Assembly (NCBI GenBank): GCA_028023455.1 | Contig: JAQFVV010012394.1 | Coordinates: forward strand, 21,594,900 to 21,658,899 | DNA: 64,000 bases | Direction: 5' to 3' | Source of the DNA: Epiperipatus broadwayi | Lineage: Eukaryota; Onychophora; Udeonychophora; Euonychophora; Peripatidae | Part shown: positions 47,585 to 59,263 of the stretch, piece by piece | Layout of the letters: each line of letters begins with the position of its first letter | How positions within the stretch are numbered: the stretch's first letter is position 1 | Made by a program: the position numbers and the translations under genes | The notes under the pieces: model-generated | What the model was told of the DNA's origin: nothing | The model's database searches: none | Seen by the model: the letters and a program-made list of their open reading frames with translations, nothing else

Positions 47585-48249
47585 TATATATATTGTAACC
47601 AGACTGGGGTTTCCACCCCTCTGGTGTTGCCCAATGCTAATATCACCCCCTTTACAACAATATTTTCAGCTCATCAGAGGATGTAGCATTAAAGAGACAG
47701 ATAACAGCTAGATATTTATCTGTTTGGTTTCCCAAAAGGCACCACTAGAGTTCTAGCTCACTACTATCTTACTCAACCAGATCAAGTTATGCTGACATAA
47801 CTTGGGAAACATGATATTCCAGTGAACAAGTATACTGATAGATGGATGATATGAAATGAAACTGACAAGATATATTAATTTTATGCAACAACAATTTATT
47901 TAAATAAAACTTTGGATAATGACTCCTTCCAAAAAGTTTATTGACAGTTCAGCTTCCATAGATCATTTAGTTCATTCCATCAGTGACTTCTCTAATGTGT
48001 AACATTGCTGATACTAATACAGTGCCCATTATTTATATAATAGGTGTATATGTATGCCTGTATGTCTTTGCACTAAGGCTAAGTTCATATTTCATGCAGC
48101 CCTTGGTCAGTGATCCTGTTTTGCCAGCAGTCATATAGCAGGGATTTACATATCTATGTGTACATCATGGATACTTCCTTTAATATTCCAAAAGTTTAAA
48201 TTCTCATTCTGTAAATTTACATTCTCCTTGTATGTGCACACACACACCC

Positions 48250-48284
<35 letters not shown>
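47585..48284. other. Intergenic DNA, (AT)n microsatellite at the end
   Basis: A slightly GC-richer patch (47597-47760) has no recognisable feature. (AT)n spans about 48255-48284 and appears to be the insertion site of the LTR element. Confidence 0.5.
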
Positions 48285-48287
<3 letters not shown>

Positions 48288-49879
48288 ACCAACATTGTGT
48301 TGGCACATAATAATTTTGTTTAAAAATTATTAAAATAAAAATCTTTTGTCAATAAAAACATAAGATTAAAAGTTAAAGTTTCATAAAAGAAGTAAAGAGT
48401 TTTTTCTTATTATTATTCATTAAAATAAATAGTTAAAAGTTTAAAAATATAAATCTCTTTTCATTCAAGTTAAAGAAAGAAAAAAGATAATCTTAAAACT
48501 AAAATCGAGTTTATTAGAATAAAATATATAGGTGCAAGAGTAAACAAAGAAATGATAAATGCATGTATGTGTGCATGTTAAAATCATATTTAAAAAAAAA
48601 ACACTTGAAAATAAATATTAAAATGAAATAAAGGGAAAATATATTTAAAACATAGCGATGGCTACTAATTAAAAATATAAAACAACAAGTTCAGCGATTG
48701 GCTACTAATCACAAATGTAAAAAACAACAGGATTAAAAAGCTTATCTCCAAAGGATTAGCTACTAATGAAAAGAACTTCAACAACAGATATTGCTGGAGG
48801 ATATCAAAAGGACAACACGCCTCATGTATAAATAGACATTTTTTATCAGACAGTTAGTGGCATTAGAGTTGTGTTTGAGATAACAGTTCAGTACAATCTA
48901 TCAGTGAGTTATATCAGTCAGCTTATATATTCAGAATCAAGAATGCAGTGTTAAAACCTCAGAAAACATGACTTTCTCCAGCCTGAAGTCTGATGAAAAC
49001 AGCCAACCTACCCGATGAAAGCAATGCTGGCATAACAACCTGAAGCTGCTCAATATCTAATTGTCTTGAAGAAAATGCCTTGGAATAATCAGCATCAAAT
49101 CTCCACAAGAAAACTTCAAATCTAACCGGTTGGAGATATCTCATTAGAAGTGCAAACAGCAAGAAGTATCCACATTCAAAATCCTAGGTAATGACATTTT
49201 TCTTATTTCTAAAGTAGCCATTGCATTCGTAAAGCTCCAAGAGTCAAGTTTAAGAACTCTATAGCATACATAGACAAACTATTAATATGTGTGTTTAAAA
49301 TGTTGTGTGTTTTTATGCATTAGTATATAGTGATTTCATTGTATTTTATATTTCAAATATTATTTAATGCTTTCTCCTAAGATATTATAGTGTGTAAATT
49401 ATAAATGTGCATGTGTTATATTAGTTAAATAAGATATTTAAAATTAGGTTAATAAATGTGAATTAAAAAAAAATTCTTTCTTTTAAAAATAAAGCTTTAT
49501 TTGATGGTCAATTCTTTTGCCACTATTTACGTGAAACAATATTTTGTTATTGAATTAAAATCTAGTAAAGTGTCATTGTAGTGTCAATTGAGCTAGTCAT
49601 GGGATAATCTTAGGTGCTAAGTTAGTTTGCCATCATTTGAAGTGTGTTAATTCAACCTTTTAGAGTAGTTCACTGGCGCCTGGAATATTGCTTCCAAAAC
49701 AAAAGAGCACTTTGAATGATCGGTGTTAAAGTCAGCAGCCAGAGAAGAAGTTATGCCCTGGAAATGTAACACTAGTTATATATTTTATAGCTATTGTTTG
49801 GACATGCATACTCTCCGAGTATGTTCTTCTCTGCCTTAAAGGCCAGTAGTATAAGCACCATCGGATCGAACCCGGTACA
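48285..49879 (+). repeat. 5' LTR
   Basis: About 1.6 kb. The first ~1.28 kb is very similar to the 3' LTR. The last ~0.3 kb (from about 49565) is much more diverged but keeps the same landmarks: an (A/C)GCTAGT(C/T)A-like block, CTGG(C/A)(G/A)CCTGG, CTGGAAATGT, and ATCGGAT(C/T)GAACC(C/T)GGTACA at the end. Confidence 0.75.
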
Positions 49880-50118
49880 AATGGTGTCTCCCAACATTGG
49901 GGCTGGACCTAAGAAACAATAGTAATTAAATACCCTGTTTCTTGTTTGAAATTGTTTTAAGAAAGCTAAATTACGTATGTTAAAGTGGTTTAATTTTTAA
50001 AAAAAGAATTGACTGAAAACTTTTTTTTTTTTAAATGAAAAGAGATTTTGACATTTATGCTATTATTCTTTTAAATTAAGGACAGTTAGATATTTTGGGT
50101 GGAGCTAAAGCATTAAGA

Positions 50119-50733
50119 ATGAGTAGAAAAATGGACAAAGGGGCAGAGTTAACCTATGTTCTGTGTAAGAAAATAATAAACAGCTCGTATCTAAATTTAG
50201 TCAAAAAAAATATTGTTGCAAAAATGAAGGAAATAGAAAAAGAAAAAATATCTGAGATGCAGATGTTGATGAAAATGATGATGAATATGATGCAAGAGTT
50301 CAAAGAAAAATTGTGTCATGAATTCAAGCAAAGTCAGCAAGACCTTAAAGAAGAATTGTGTCAGAAATTTGAACAAAGCCAGTAAGAGTTCAAAGTAGAA
50401 ATGATTAGAGAAATAAGAGAAATAAGATGTGAGATAACAGGAAAGGTAGAGAAGAACCAAGAAATTATAGAGTTAGAGTTAATTAAAGAAAGTAAGAAAG
50501 TTGAGGTCATGAAAGAGATAGAAATTAAAGCAGAACAGGATAGTGCTAAGACAGAAACTGTGGGGGGAAATATAGATCAAAAAATAGAAGAGAGACATAA
50601 GTTCAAGGTAGAAGATAGTGTAGAAAAGTTTTCACAAAAATTTAGAAAGATTAAAGTAAAAGTTTGTGCTCATCTTAAACGTAGATTTAAAACAAAAAGA
50701 AAGTGTAGGAAAAAATATTCTCAGTTTGAGTAA
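50119..50733 (+). pseudogene. Gag-like coiled-coil ORF with one in-frame stop
   Basis: Reading from the ATG at 50119, the frame runs to 50382, meets a single TAA at 50383-50385, and continues in the same frame to TAA at 50731-50733, about 205 codons in all. The product is dominated by Lys, Glu, Gln and Met with heptad-like spacing (EKISEMQMLMKMMMNMMQEF; KQSQQDLKEELCQKFEQSQ) and ends in a strongly basic segment (CAHLKRRFKTKRKCRKK). It has no CCHC knuckle and no protease. Position right after the primer site, coiled coil and basic end suit a structural gag-type protein, but no gag domain can be proven. The lone stop suggests recent loss of the reading frame. Confidence 0.55.
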
Positions 50734-52151
50734 TTCGGAGTTTGTCTAGATATAAAAGTTGTCTAATTTACAAGGCAGAAAATAGGATGGAGTGTGAAGG
50801 AGATAAAGTAATAAATTAAAAGTGAGGAATAGACAAGAGGGGAAAATTACTTTATATTATAGAGGTAGTAGGTAGAAAAAAGGAACCGCCTGACATAGTT
50901 TAAAAGTTAGTAAAGGGATGGAATATTAAAGTAAATGGCAACAATAAGGACTGAAAATGGATTGTGAGTTGAAAATAATTATTTGATGTAGATGATAAGC
51001 CTGAATCAGAATTTTGCTATTTAAAATGATGAATTGTTTCGTAAAATAAGAACAAGGAGGCTTCACTGAATAAAAGATTTTTTTTTCTCATGCACATATT
51101 AATTAAGAAGAAATGATCATAAATAAACAGTTCAAATAAATAAATAAAAAATCAATAAAATCAAGTTAAAGAAATAGGTCAAATGAATGATTTAAAAGTA
51201 AGGTTTGTAGGATTAAATAAATGAATAAAATAACAGAAATACGTAGAATAAAATGAAGTTAGTCAAATAAGTATTTGTATAATAATGAAGAGCAATAAAA
51301 TAAAATAGTTTTCTGAGTACATGCATGTTAACATAAGAAGGTAAACAAATGGTTTAAAAGTAATACTGTAATATAAATAAATATGTTAAAGTAATGTTCA
51401 TTTGAATTTTAAAAAAAAAAAATTGTAAAATTGGATTAATATAAATAAATGGTTTAAGATAATGTTCATGTGAATTTAAAAATAATATTGTAAAAGGTTA
51501 ATAAAATAATATAAATGAAAGTCAATCTAAGTTATATTACAAATGTATAAGGATTTGAAATTAAAGGGAATGAGGGTAGTAGTGAAATAAGTTTTAGATA
51601 AGAATAAGTGAAAGCTGTCGACTGGATAAAATTTAGCACCCGGAACGGACTTATCAGGGATAATTCCTCTTTTAAAATGCACACTGTGATAAACCAGTAT
51701 ACGCTGCAAGTCACTTCTTTAGGGAGAAACTCCATATCTCGTATTCGTTTCCAAAGCGTAAGATGAAATGGACAGTTGATGAATTGTGCCATTCACAGCA
51801 ACTTTTTTTTGTCAAAGTCCAGTCAAGAGAACCGGCACCCGAAGCTTTGGTTTTCATATGTGTAAGTCAATACAAGCCAGAGAATCTGCATCCACTTTGT
51901 CTCCAAAGATCCCTGTGCCACAAATTTAGTTTGTTCTCGTGATCACTATCCAGTACCTAGACCATTGTAAGCAATGTTGCCAGCATTGAAAGAAGTAAAG
52001 TATAATTGAAGATTGCCCTTAGCATGTAAAGTAAAAGATATTAAAAAGCAAACTTAGAAAATTAATAAACATTTAGAATTAAGAATTAAAGTTGTCAGAG
52101 ATAAAATGGTCAAAAATGATGCATTTTACTCTCAAACGAACGGTAGTGTAT
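50734..52151. other. Interior of the LTR element 3' of the gag-like ORF
   Basis: 50734-51520 is A/G-rich and non-coding. 51527-51990 differs: it is less AT-rich and its minus strand holds overlapping frames of 86 and 60 codons in two phases without a recognisable domain. No pol motif was found on either strand. Confidence 0.5.
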
Positions 52152-53819
52152 TGTACCAACATTGTGTTGGCACATAATAATTTTGTTTAAAAAATTATTA
52201 AAATAAAAATCTTTCATCAAAGAAAATGTTAAGATTAAAAGTTAAAGTTTCATAAAAGAAGTAAAGAGTTTTTTCTTATTATTATTCATTAAAATAAATA
52301 GTTAAAAGTTTAAAAATATAAATCTCTTTTCATTCAAGTTAAAGAAAGAAAAAAGGTAATCTTAAAACTAAAATCGAGTTTATTAGAATAAAATATACAG
52401 GTGCAAGAGTAAACAAAGAAATGATAAATGCATGTATGTGTGCATGTTAAAATCATATTTAAAAAAAATACTTGAAAATAAATATTAAAATGAAATAAAG
52501 GAAAAATATATTTAAAACACAGCAATGGCTACTAATTAAAAATATAAAACAACAAGTTCAGCGATTGGCTACTAATCACAAATGTAAAAAACAACAGGAT
52601 TAAAAAGCTTATCTCCAAAGGATTAGCTACTAATGAAAAGAACTTTGACAACAGATATTGCTGGAGGATATCAAAAGGATAACACGCCTCATGTATAAAT
52701 AGACATTTTTTATTGGACAGTTAGTTGCATTAGAGTTGAGTTAGTTGTGTTTGAGATAACAGTTCAGTACAATCTATCAGTGAGTTATATCAGTCAGCTT
52801 ATTATATATTCAGAATCAATAATGCAGTGTTAAAACCTCGGAAAACATACAACTTTCTCCAGCCTGAAGTCTGATGAAAACAGCCAACCTACCTGATAAA
52901 AGTGATGCCTGCATAACAACCTGAAGCTGCTCAATATCTAATTGTCTTAAAAAAATGCCTTGGAATAATCAGCATCAAATCTCCACAAGAAAACTTCAAA
53001 TCTAACCGGTTGGAGATATCTCATTAGAAGTGCAAACAGCAAGAAGTATCCACATTCAAAATCCTAGGTAATAACATTTTTCTTATTTCTAAAGTAGCCA
53101 TTGCATTCGTAAAGCTCCAAGAGTCAAGTTTAAGAACTCTATAGCATACATAGATGAACTATTAATATGTGTGTTTAAAATGTTGTGTGTGTTCATGCGT
53201 TAGTATATAGTAATTTTATTGTATTTTATATTTCAAATATTATTTAATGCTTTCTCCTAAGATATTATAGTGTGTAAATTATAAATGTGCATGTGTTATA
53301 TTAGTTAAATAAGATATTTAAAATTAGGTTAATAAATGTGAATTAAAATAAATTCTTTCTTTTAAAATTAAAGCTTTATTTGTCAGTCAATTCTTTTGCC
53401 ACTATTTAAGTGAAACAATATTTTGTTATTGAATTAAAAATAGACTGAGCTAGTTAAGGGATTTTTCAAGCACTGGATTATGGGCCTACTGTCCAAACAT
53501 GTTGGTTCTGAACTAGCTGGCACCTGGGATTTACTCCGAAACAAATAAAGTGTTTGGATAGTAGGGGTTTGAATCTAGTAGTCGAGGTGGGCCACGATCT
53601 GGAAATGTGATCATGTTATGTGTTGCATAACTCAGTCTGATCGTGGGTAGAATTGACAGCTTTGCTATCAATAGTATTCTCCACTTTGCTTGAATGTGCC
53701 AGTTCGTTCTCAAATATTTATAACTAAATAAGATTATAAATGTATTATAAATAAGGTTGTAACCCAGTTAAACCAATTGGTAGATGAAGTGTGAGTGTCA
53801 TCGGATTGAACCTGGTACA
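52152..53819 (+). repeat. 3' LTR
   Basis: Near-identical to the 5' LTR over roughly 52152-53440 with scattered substitutions and small indels, then diverged over the last ~380 bp but with the same terminal block ending GGTACA. A short extra GTTGAGTTA-type duplication lies near 52732-52750. Confidence 0.75.
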
Positions 53820-54316
53820 ATATATTATAACGGTGCAGACCTGTGAGTCATAATGTATCTGCACTACAAGGGCGCCATCTAGGCATTTGAACCTAGAAAA
53901 ATTTATAAAGTAGGCAGATACATGCTGTTAAGATCCCACTATATTTATTTTAGACCGTTAGCCCAAGTCACTAGCTCAGTGGAGACGCAGAGATAATATA
54001 TATATCTTTAATTTATATCTTAAATATAAAAAAATAAAAGCCACTGCCAGTAATTAACACACAACCATATTTATTTACGCACATATATAATCATTTAAAT
54101 CTGAGGAATAATATTTATTATTTTAGATTTTAATATTAACACTTAATTTAAATTATTATTTTAAAATTTTAAGATTGTCCATACAAATGAATTTAATATA
54201 TATATATATAACTACAACCATTAAATGTCTGTATTTTTAAATTATATAATAATAATTCAAACAAATATATTTAACACAGTATTCAAAATTAAATAATCTA
54301 TTCTTTACCAGAAGTA
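53820..54316. other. AT-rich intergenic DNA, nothing recognised
   Basis: It contains the right flank of the LTR element and (AT)n near 54197-54210. The GC-richer patch at 53838-53900 is unassigned. Confidence 0.45.
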
Positions 54317-54350
54317 CTTTCAATTGTTTCACTGACAATCTTTTTCAACT
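54317..54350 (-). repeat. 3' tail hairpin of the Penelope-like element
   Basis: About 55 bp after the end of the GIY-YIG frame, the minus strand reads TTGAAAAAGATTGTCAGTGA, continuing AACAATTGAAAG. ATTGT pairs with ACAAT and a GAAA follows. It is the same tail, in decayed form, as the CTGAAGAAGATTGCTGG...GCAATTGAAAC motif at 59.35 kb. It physically links the tail family to a Penelope element. Confidence 0.5.
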
Positions 54351-54404
54351 GTTAATACAAACGTACAAAAAATAAAAACTTGCATTACCCATCATTCAAT
54401 CTAT

Positions 54405-55506
54405 TCAAATTTCCCACAATTCTGTTGTCTTTATATTAGCCGATTGTTTATTCATCAAACCACCTCTATTCCTAGATATCATCATAGCCTCTTTAATTTT
54501 ACGTTTTTCACTACACCTTTCAATTTGAATAATTTTTATATCTCTATTATTAAATTTAAAACCATAATTACATGTTTTATTATGATCAAATATAATTGAT
54601 GGAGTATTCATATTTACTGAAGATATATTTTCTTTCTGTACACGTTTATATAATGTCTTATGATCATTATATCGTTTTTAATGTACATTTGATTCCCCTA
54701 TATATTTTATTCCACAACCACATTCCAACATATATATAACAGAACTTAATTCAAACTTAGAAATCTTGGCTTTGTAGTTATTTATCATATCATTTATATT
54801 ATTTGAAGAGAAAAAAGAAATTCTACACAAACCACTAAAAAGTTTATAAATTAATTTAGCTTGTTGATTAGATATAAAAGGAATAGAAATCCATTTATCA
54901 CTTTTTAATTTACTTAATATTTTCTTATTATTACTCTTATTTTGATTATATTTTGTAATTGTATTATAAATAATATTCCTTCCATAACCAACATTCAACA
55001 TATGAGTAAAATATACATTAATATTTTCAATTTTATCACTAATAAATTTCACAAATAATCATTTCTAAACAAAAATGACTTCAAACCAGCTAATTTATGA
55101 CTCATATGAACTTTAGAATTATATGGAATATAACCCCTAATTTCCACAGGTTTAAAATCATATTATAATCAAACACATTATTATTTCTTTTAATAAATAT
55201 ATCTAAAAACTTTATAGAATCTTCCTTCTCTTCATTTAACACCCATTTTACATTATTAATCATATTTAACTCATTAAACAAATTAACTATTATTTCATTA
55301 TGTGCACATATAAATACATCATCAACATATCTACAATATACTTTAATTCCTTTATATTTTATCTGAGACAATATCTTAATCTCATAATTAGAAATAAAAA
55401 AATTACAAAGCTGTGATACCACCGGAAGACCCATTGGCCAACCAAAATTCATTTTATAAAAGCAATCATTAAACCTAACATATATATTATCATTCACAAA
55501 TCTTAA
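54405..55506 (-). pseudogene. Penelope-like element: reverse transcriptase plus GIY-YIG endonuclease (decayed)
   Basis: On the minus strand the first part (55497-55102) reads NFGWPMGLPVVSQLCNFFIS, then CRYVDDVFI: the G-x-P-M-G and Y-V-D-D catalytic boxes of the reverse transcriptase. A frameshift near 55110 is followed by YNSKVHMSHKLAGLKSFLFR and a stop near 55055. The next part (55052-54405) reads FISNQQAKLIYKLF, YMLECGCGIKYIGES (the GIY-YIG motif, here with C-x-C-G just before), one in-frame stop (after NVH), then FDHNKTCNYGF and KRKIKEAMMI with the catalytic Glu. The order RT then GIY-YIG is diagnostic of EN+ Penelope-like elements. The 5' half of the RT is absent: homology stops near 55506. 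It is non-functional. Confidence 0.8.
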
Positions 55507-57540
55507 TATATATATATTAAGATTGTTGAGTATGAATAGACTACATAGATTGTATTTGAAAAGAAAATATTCTATCCCTTATTTAACCCTAGGCCAAAAG
55601 TTCACAGTCAAACCGGTGTCAATCCATCTGATACACTGATGTATTCAAATGTAGCATGAAATACGACAGCACAAATATATACCATAATGTCAGGAATGTA
55701 CATCTGAACAGCATGGTGAGAGAAGACATTGACTCTTGGACAATACAGGAATGTTACATCTGTATGGCAAGAAGAACAAAAAAACTCCATAGGAAGGGAC
55801 AGCATTTTTCCATCTTACTATTCCCTTCCATAGGCAAGCAGAGGTATGCAGCGTATAATGGAGATCCTGCATGTAGTGAACCTCATACTACATCTACTAA
55901 TTACACCAATATATCCAATCCATTGACCCAATCTAACTACGAAACAAATAACCTAAGATTACCCTCCCCTAATTAATTAATATAACTTTACAAATCTATA
56001 TAGCCATTCATGCCCGACTTAAATTTAACATTTATATAAATTCACACAGATGGATTTTATAAAAGTTTGTTGTTTAATGTTGAGCATAGATCGACTACAC
56101 AGATTGCACACTCAAAACATCTCAACATAAACATACATGATCAAAATATAAAGTCATTGATGTAATTGCAGAGGGAATCCAATGGCATTCATCATAAGAT
56201 GCCGCATTGACACCAATAACTAAAAAGACATCCGAATAAATACATTTTAGATATTCAACATAAGATATCATTATTTACCGAATGTCTATATATTTTAATC
56301 ATATATGAAAACAAAAACATAATTAAACGTGAACGAATCTATGCAAGCATCTCTGCCCAACTTAAATTTAATGCATTTAATAATTTTTACAATAAATATT
56401 AATAAAAATAAAAAATATAAAATGGAAATGATTTTTTTGAGCAAACAAATATGTAAAATTTAAACATTTGTAATTAATTTGAAACATAAGTCAGATAAAA
56501 GTTCCTTTTTAAAATTTAGATTAGCTGATCAAATCTTTAAAGTTCTTAATTACTTGTAGTAAAAAATTTTCCGTTTATATCTTACATTAGAAGAGTCCGG
56601 GTTCCTGGTGCCAATTCCCGCAACGTCTCTATTTGAAGTCCTTTTGTTGTTCTGGAGGAGGCCTTAGCTGGTTCATTCCTGGTATTTCAATCATTTCACT
56701 TTTAATAAATAAGAGAGGGTGACAAGTGTGTCATATCACGCCTCTCACAAAATCAAGTTGGAACTCAGGAACTCCTTTAATTTGAATTGTTTTCCTTTTT
56801 TAATGATCCTCTGGATTCAATGAACAATAGACATCACTGTTTCATTTTTTCATTATGGTCTGGGCCTTTATGGTTGCTTCTATATTGGACAAGCTAAGTC
56901 TTTTCATTCTCTTATCTATATCTTTCCTCTGACTTTTTAATTATATAAGAGCCCCAAGGGCTAGTTTGCTTTTCAATAATTCATAAACAATCATTTCCAT
57001 TTACAAAATATATAAATCTTTTTACAAAAATATTTTATCTTTACATCTTGTACTTTTTTTATAAAAAAAAAAAAAATACGTTCAAACACTTTTTTTTATT
57101 TATTAAAAAAAAAAGAAATAATTTTTAAAGTTTTGCATCTGTGCGAATATATATACGTATACACGTTTAACAACTCTTTAATTTTTTTAGCTTTGATTTC
57201 TGAACTTATTTTTATTTGCAAATTTAAAATTTTTATTTTAAATTAATGTAACGGCATATTTATTTAAATCCCTATTGCAATATACTCCTAGGCTACTTTA
57301 ACAATGTTATTGTTGCATGTTACATATGGTAAATGTAATGCTAGCAATATTATATAATTAATATATAAAGCACAATTCATTTATAGTGAGACATTTTTGA
57401 CATAATGCATCACAGAGTATACTTCATTTTTCAGATAAGTATATTGAAAATACATTGTATAAAATAGAAACATTTACAAGACCCATTTTATTAATCTTCT
57501 CAAAAAAAATGATGATAATAATAATAATAAATAAATAATG
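55507..57540. other. Intergenic DNA with short direct repeats and an unassigned frame
   Basis: TGTTGAG(T/C)AT-GACTACA(T/C)AGATTG blocks occur at 55524-55568 and 56078-56122; GCCC(G/A)ACTTAAATTTAA occurs at 56010 and 56356. Between the first pair, 55656-55976 is open on the plus strand for 106 codons (GKQRYAAYNGDPACSEPHTT region) and partly open on the minus. No domain is recognised; it may be interior of an unknown repeat. The remaining ~1.4 kb is AT-rich and non-coding. Confidence 0.35.
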
Positions 57541-57800
57541 ACCCTCTCCATACATATTGCCACTCATTGCATGCCATAATAACCAATAGATGCCAGAAGG
57601 CTTGTGCATAAAATCCCCATCTAGTACCTACTCATCCAATAACCCCAGACTAATTTCTGGGTTTTGCCTTCATCAGTGAGGAGTCTTGGATCTAAGAACA
57701 CTGCACCTAAGCCTTAGGATCTAATGCAACCCTCCAGCAGCCACCTTTTATCTCTACTTAAATACAAAACTATGAGTCTTAAACCAAGCTCATTAGCTCA
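57541..57800 (-). repeat. Antisense SINE with hammerhead-like fold
   Basis: Reverse complement of the 30.6-kb SINE with substitutions. On the minus strand: CTGATGA (57676-57670), stem II region GGCAAAACCC, GAAAT (57657-57653), GTC (57650-57648). Stem I is kept: CCTCA (57681-57677) with TGGGG (57647-57643), and ATCCAA (57691-57686) with TTGGAT (57639-57634). The shared head AAAGGTGGCTGCTGGAGGGT extends the homology upstream. Confidence 0.65.
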
Positions 57801-57904
57801 TATAGTCATATAGATCTGAACTCAGTTCAGTACCTATATATTTTGGTGTCTTTGATTCTTTAATAACCATAGTCACTCCTATCCTATTAAGCAGGATTGG
57901 TTTT

Positions 57905-58192
57905 AAGCCAATAAACATCTCATTATTACCATTTCTTATGCTTGCTTATAACTGTTATTAAACTAGGCAACACTCTTCATATGTATTGCCACTCACTGAC
58001 GAAGGCCACAAGCCAGAAACTAGTCTGGGGATATTGGATGAATATACCCTGGATGAGGATTTTATGCTCAAGCTTTCTGGCATCCATTGATTATTCTGGC
58101 TTGTGCTCAGTGGCATCAATACATATGGAGAGTTTGCCTGTTTTAATAACAGTTATAAGCAAGCATAAAAAATAGTGATCATATGATGTTTA
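57905..58192. mobile_element. MITE with ~85-bp inverted ends carrying the SINE core
   Basis: The left end (57912-57990) CCAATAAACATCTCATTATT...ATAACTGTTATTAAACTAGG and right end (58110-58192) are reverse complements. Between them lies the SINE core: CTGACGA (57996-58002), GGC-CACAA-GCC, GAAAC (58016-58020), TA, GTC (58023-58025), TGGGG. The inner ends match the hairpin MITE at 40743-40862. The hammerhead-like core is thus inside a foldback unit here. Confidence 0.65.
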
Positions 58193-58420
58193 TTGGCTCT
58201 CTCCATATAGTAGTGCTTCTCACTGCAAACCATAATCAGTGGATGCTAAAAGATTTGTGCATCAAAATTTCTATCTAGGCCCATCCAATACCCCAAAACT
58301 AGTTTTTAGCTTTTGGCCTTCATCAGTGAGAAGCTTTGGTTTTGAGAGCCATTCACCTAGATCTTTGAATCTAATACAACCCTCAAGCATAAGAAATGGT
58401 AATCATATGATGATTTAATA
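58193..58420 (-). repeat. Further antisense SINE/MITE copy
   Basis: Directly abutting the previous unit. In reverse complement it has CTGATGA (58326-58320), a GGCC...AGCT stem region, a decayed GAAAC (AAAAC) and ACTAGTTTTGGGG. Its outer flank AGCATAAGAAATGGTAATCATATGATG (as AGCATAAGAAATGG and TAATCATATGATG) matches the MITE ends next door. Confidence 0.55.
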
Positions 58421-59204
58421 ATGAATAAGATTAATTGTAAAATTCAATTTGGGTGGAAGATTTTTATAGAAATAATTTAATGTCAAAACAATTTATATCT
58501 ATGTTTGAAAATAATGTTTTTAAAATAATGTTTTACCAGTATTTGTTTTTTAATTAGAATTTGAAACTTTAACAGAAAACAATGTAGAAACTTTATATTA
58601 TATAGCAAAGTCTAGAGATGTATACACTCAGAAAATTAATGAAAGATCAAAAGTTTAATATATGGGTTTAAAAATAAACAAATATTGTCAGCATCAATGA
58701 AACAAGAGACAAAATGGAATTGAGGTGAATATGTTGTTAAACTATATGGCAATAAATAAACTACAAAATTTTAAATTAAACTCTTATAAATTGTAAAAGA
58801 TTTAGAAAAAGATCCCATATGCTATGGAAAGTTTGATGATATTATGTAATAAAGAGAAGTTATGTACCATAGAAGCCACATTAAATTTGAAGAAATCATT
58901 CTGTAGTGGATTGATATTTAGTAAAAATAATAAAATAATTTTATGATTGAAAGCACTTATTAATAAATGTAATATTTTTTGGATTATGATATAAATAATC
59001 AAATAAATATATCTTTACTGAACTCAGTAGTTCTAAATGTCATAACAGATCCATCCGTAATGCTGTAGCCAAAACCTCATTCCAAAAAAAAAAAACAACA
59101 ACAGCAAGTCAATCGTCACAATGTATATTTCATTATATCATACTCTTATTAATAAGTGTGCTAAAATTGTTATATTGATTTTAAAATGGCAAATCTTCTG
59201 CATT
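58421..59204. other. AT-rich intergenic DNA, nothing recognised
   Basis: Possible very weak RTE-like reading near 58590-58860 (AAGTCTAGAGATG and a GTAAAAGATTTAGAAAAAGA block recall the 24.3-kb LINE end) but too eroded to annotate. Confidence 0.35.
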
Positions 59205-59263
59205 CACAATTTTGATGCCTTCTACTTCAGATAAATACTTCCATACTTATTATTAATCAGTTA

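Larger units (their letters stand above)
48285..53819 (+). mobile_element. Non-autonomous LTR retrotransposon (5.5 kb)
   Basis: Two long direct repeats (48285-49879 and 52152-53819) each begin TGTACCAACATTGTG and end GGTACA, giving the TG...CA ends and a 6-bp terminal inverted repeat expected of LTRs. ATAT flanks both sides (48281-48284, 53820-53823), but this is weak evidence because the site is an AT repeat. Two bases after the left LTR comes TGGTGTCTCCCAACATTGGGG, split as TGGTGTCT and CCCAACATTGGGG, a plausible primer-binding site beginning TGG. The interior is only 2.3 kb and has a gag-like coiled-coil ORF but no protease, RT, RNase H or integrase. No clear polypurine tract was seen. This fits a LARD-type or deletion-derivative Ty3/gypsy-like element. 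Confidence 0.75.

Noticed and set aside
50197-50460. 87-codon minus frame rich in His, Phe and Leu
   Set aside because: Antisense shadow of the coiled-coil gag-like ORF; the His/Phe pattern simply mirrors Met/Lys/Glu codons.
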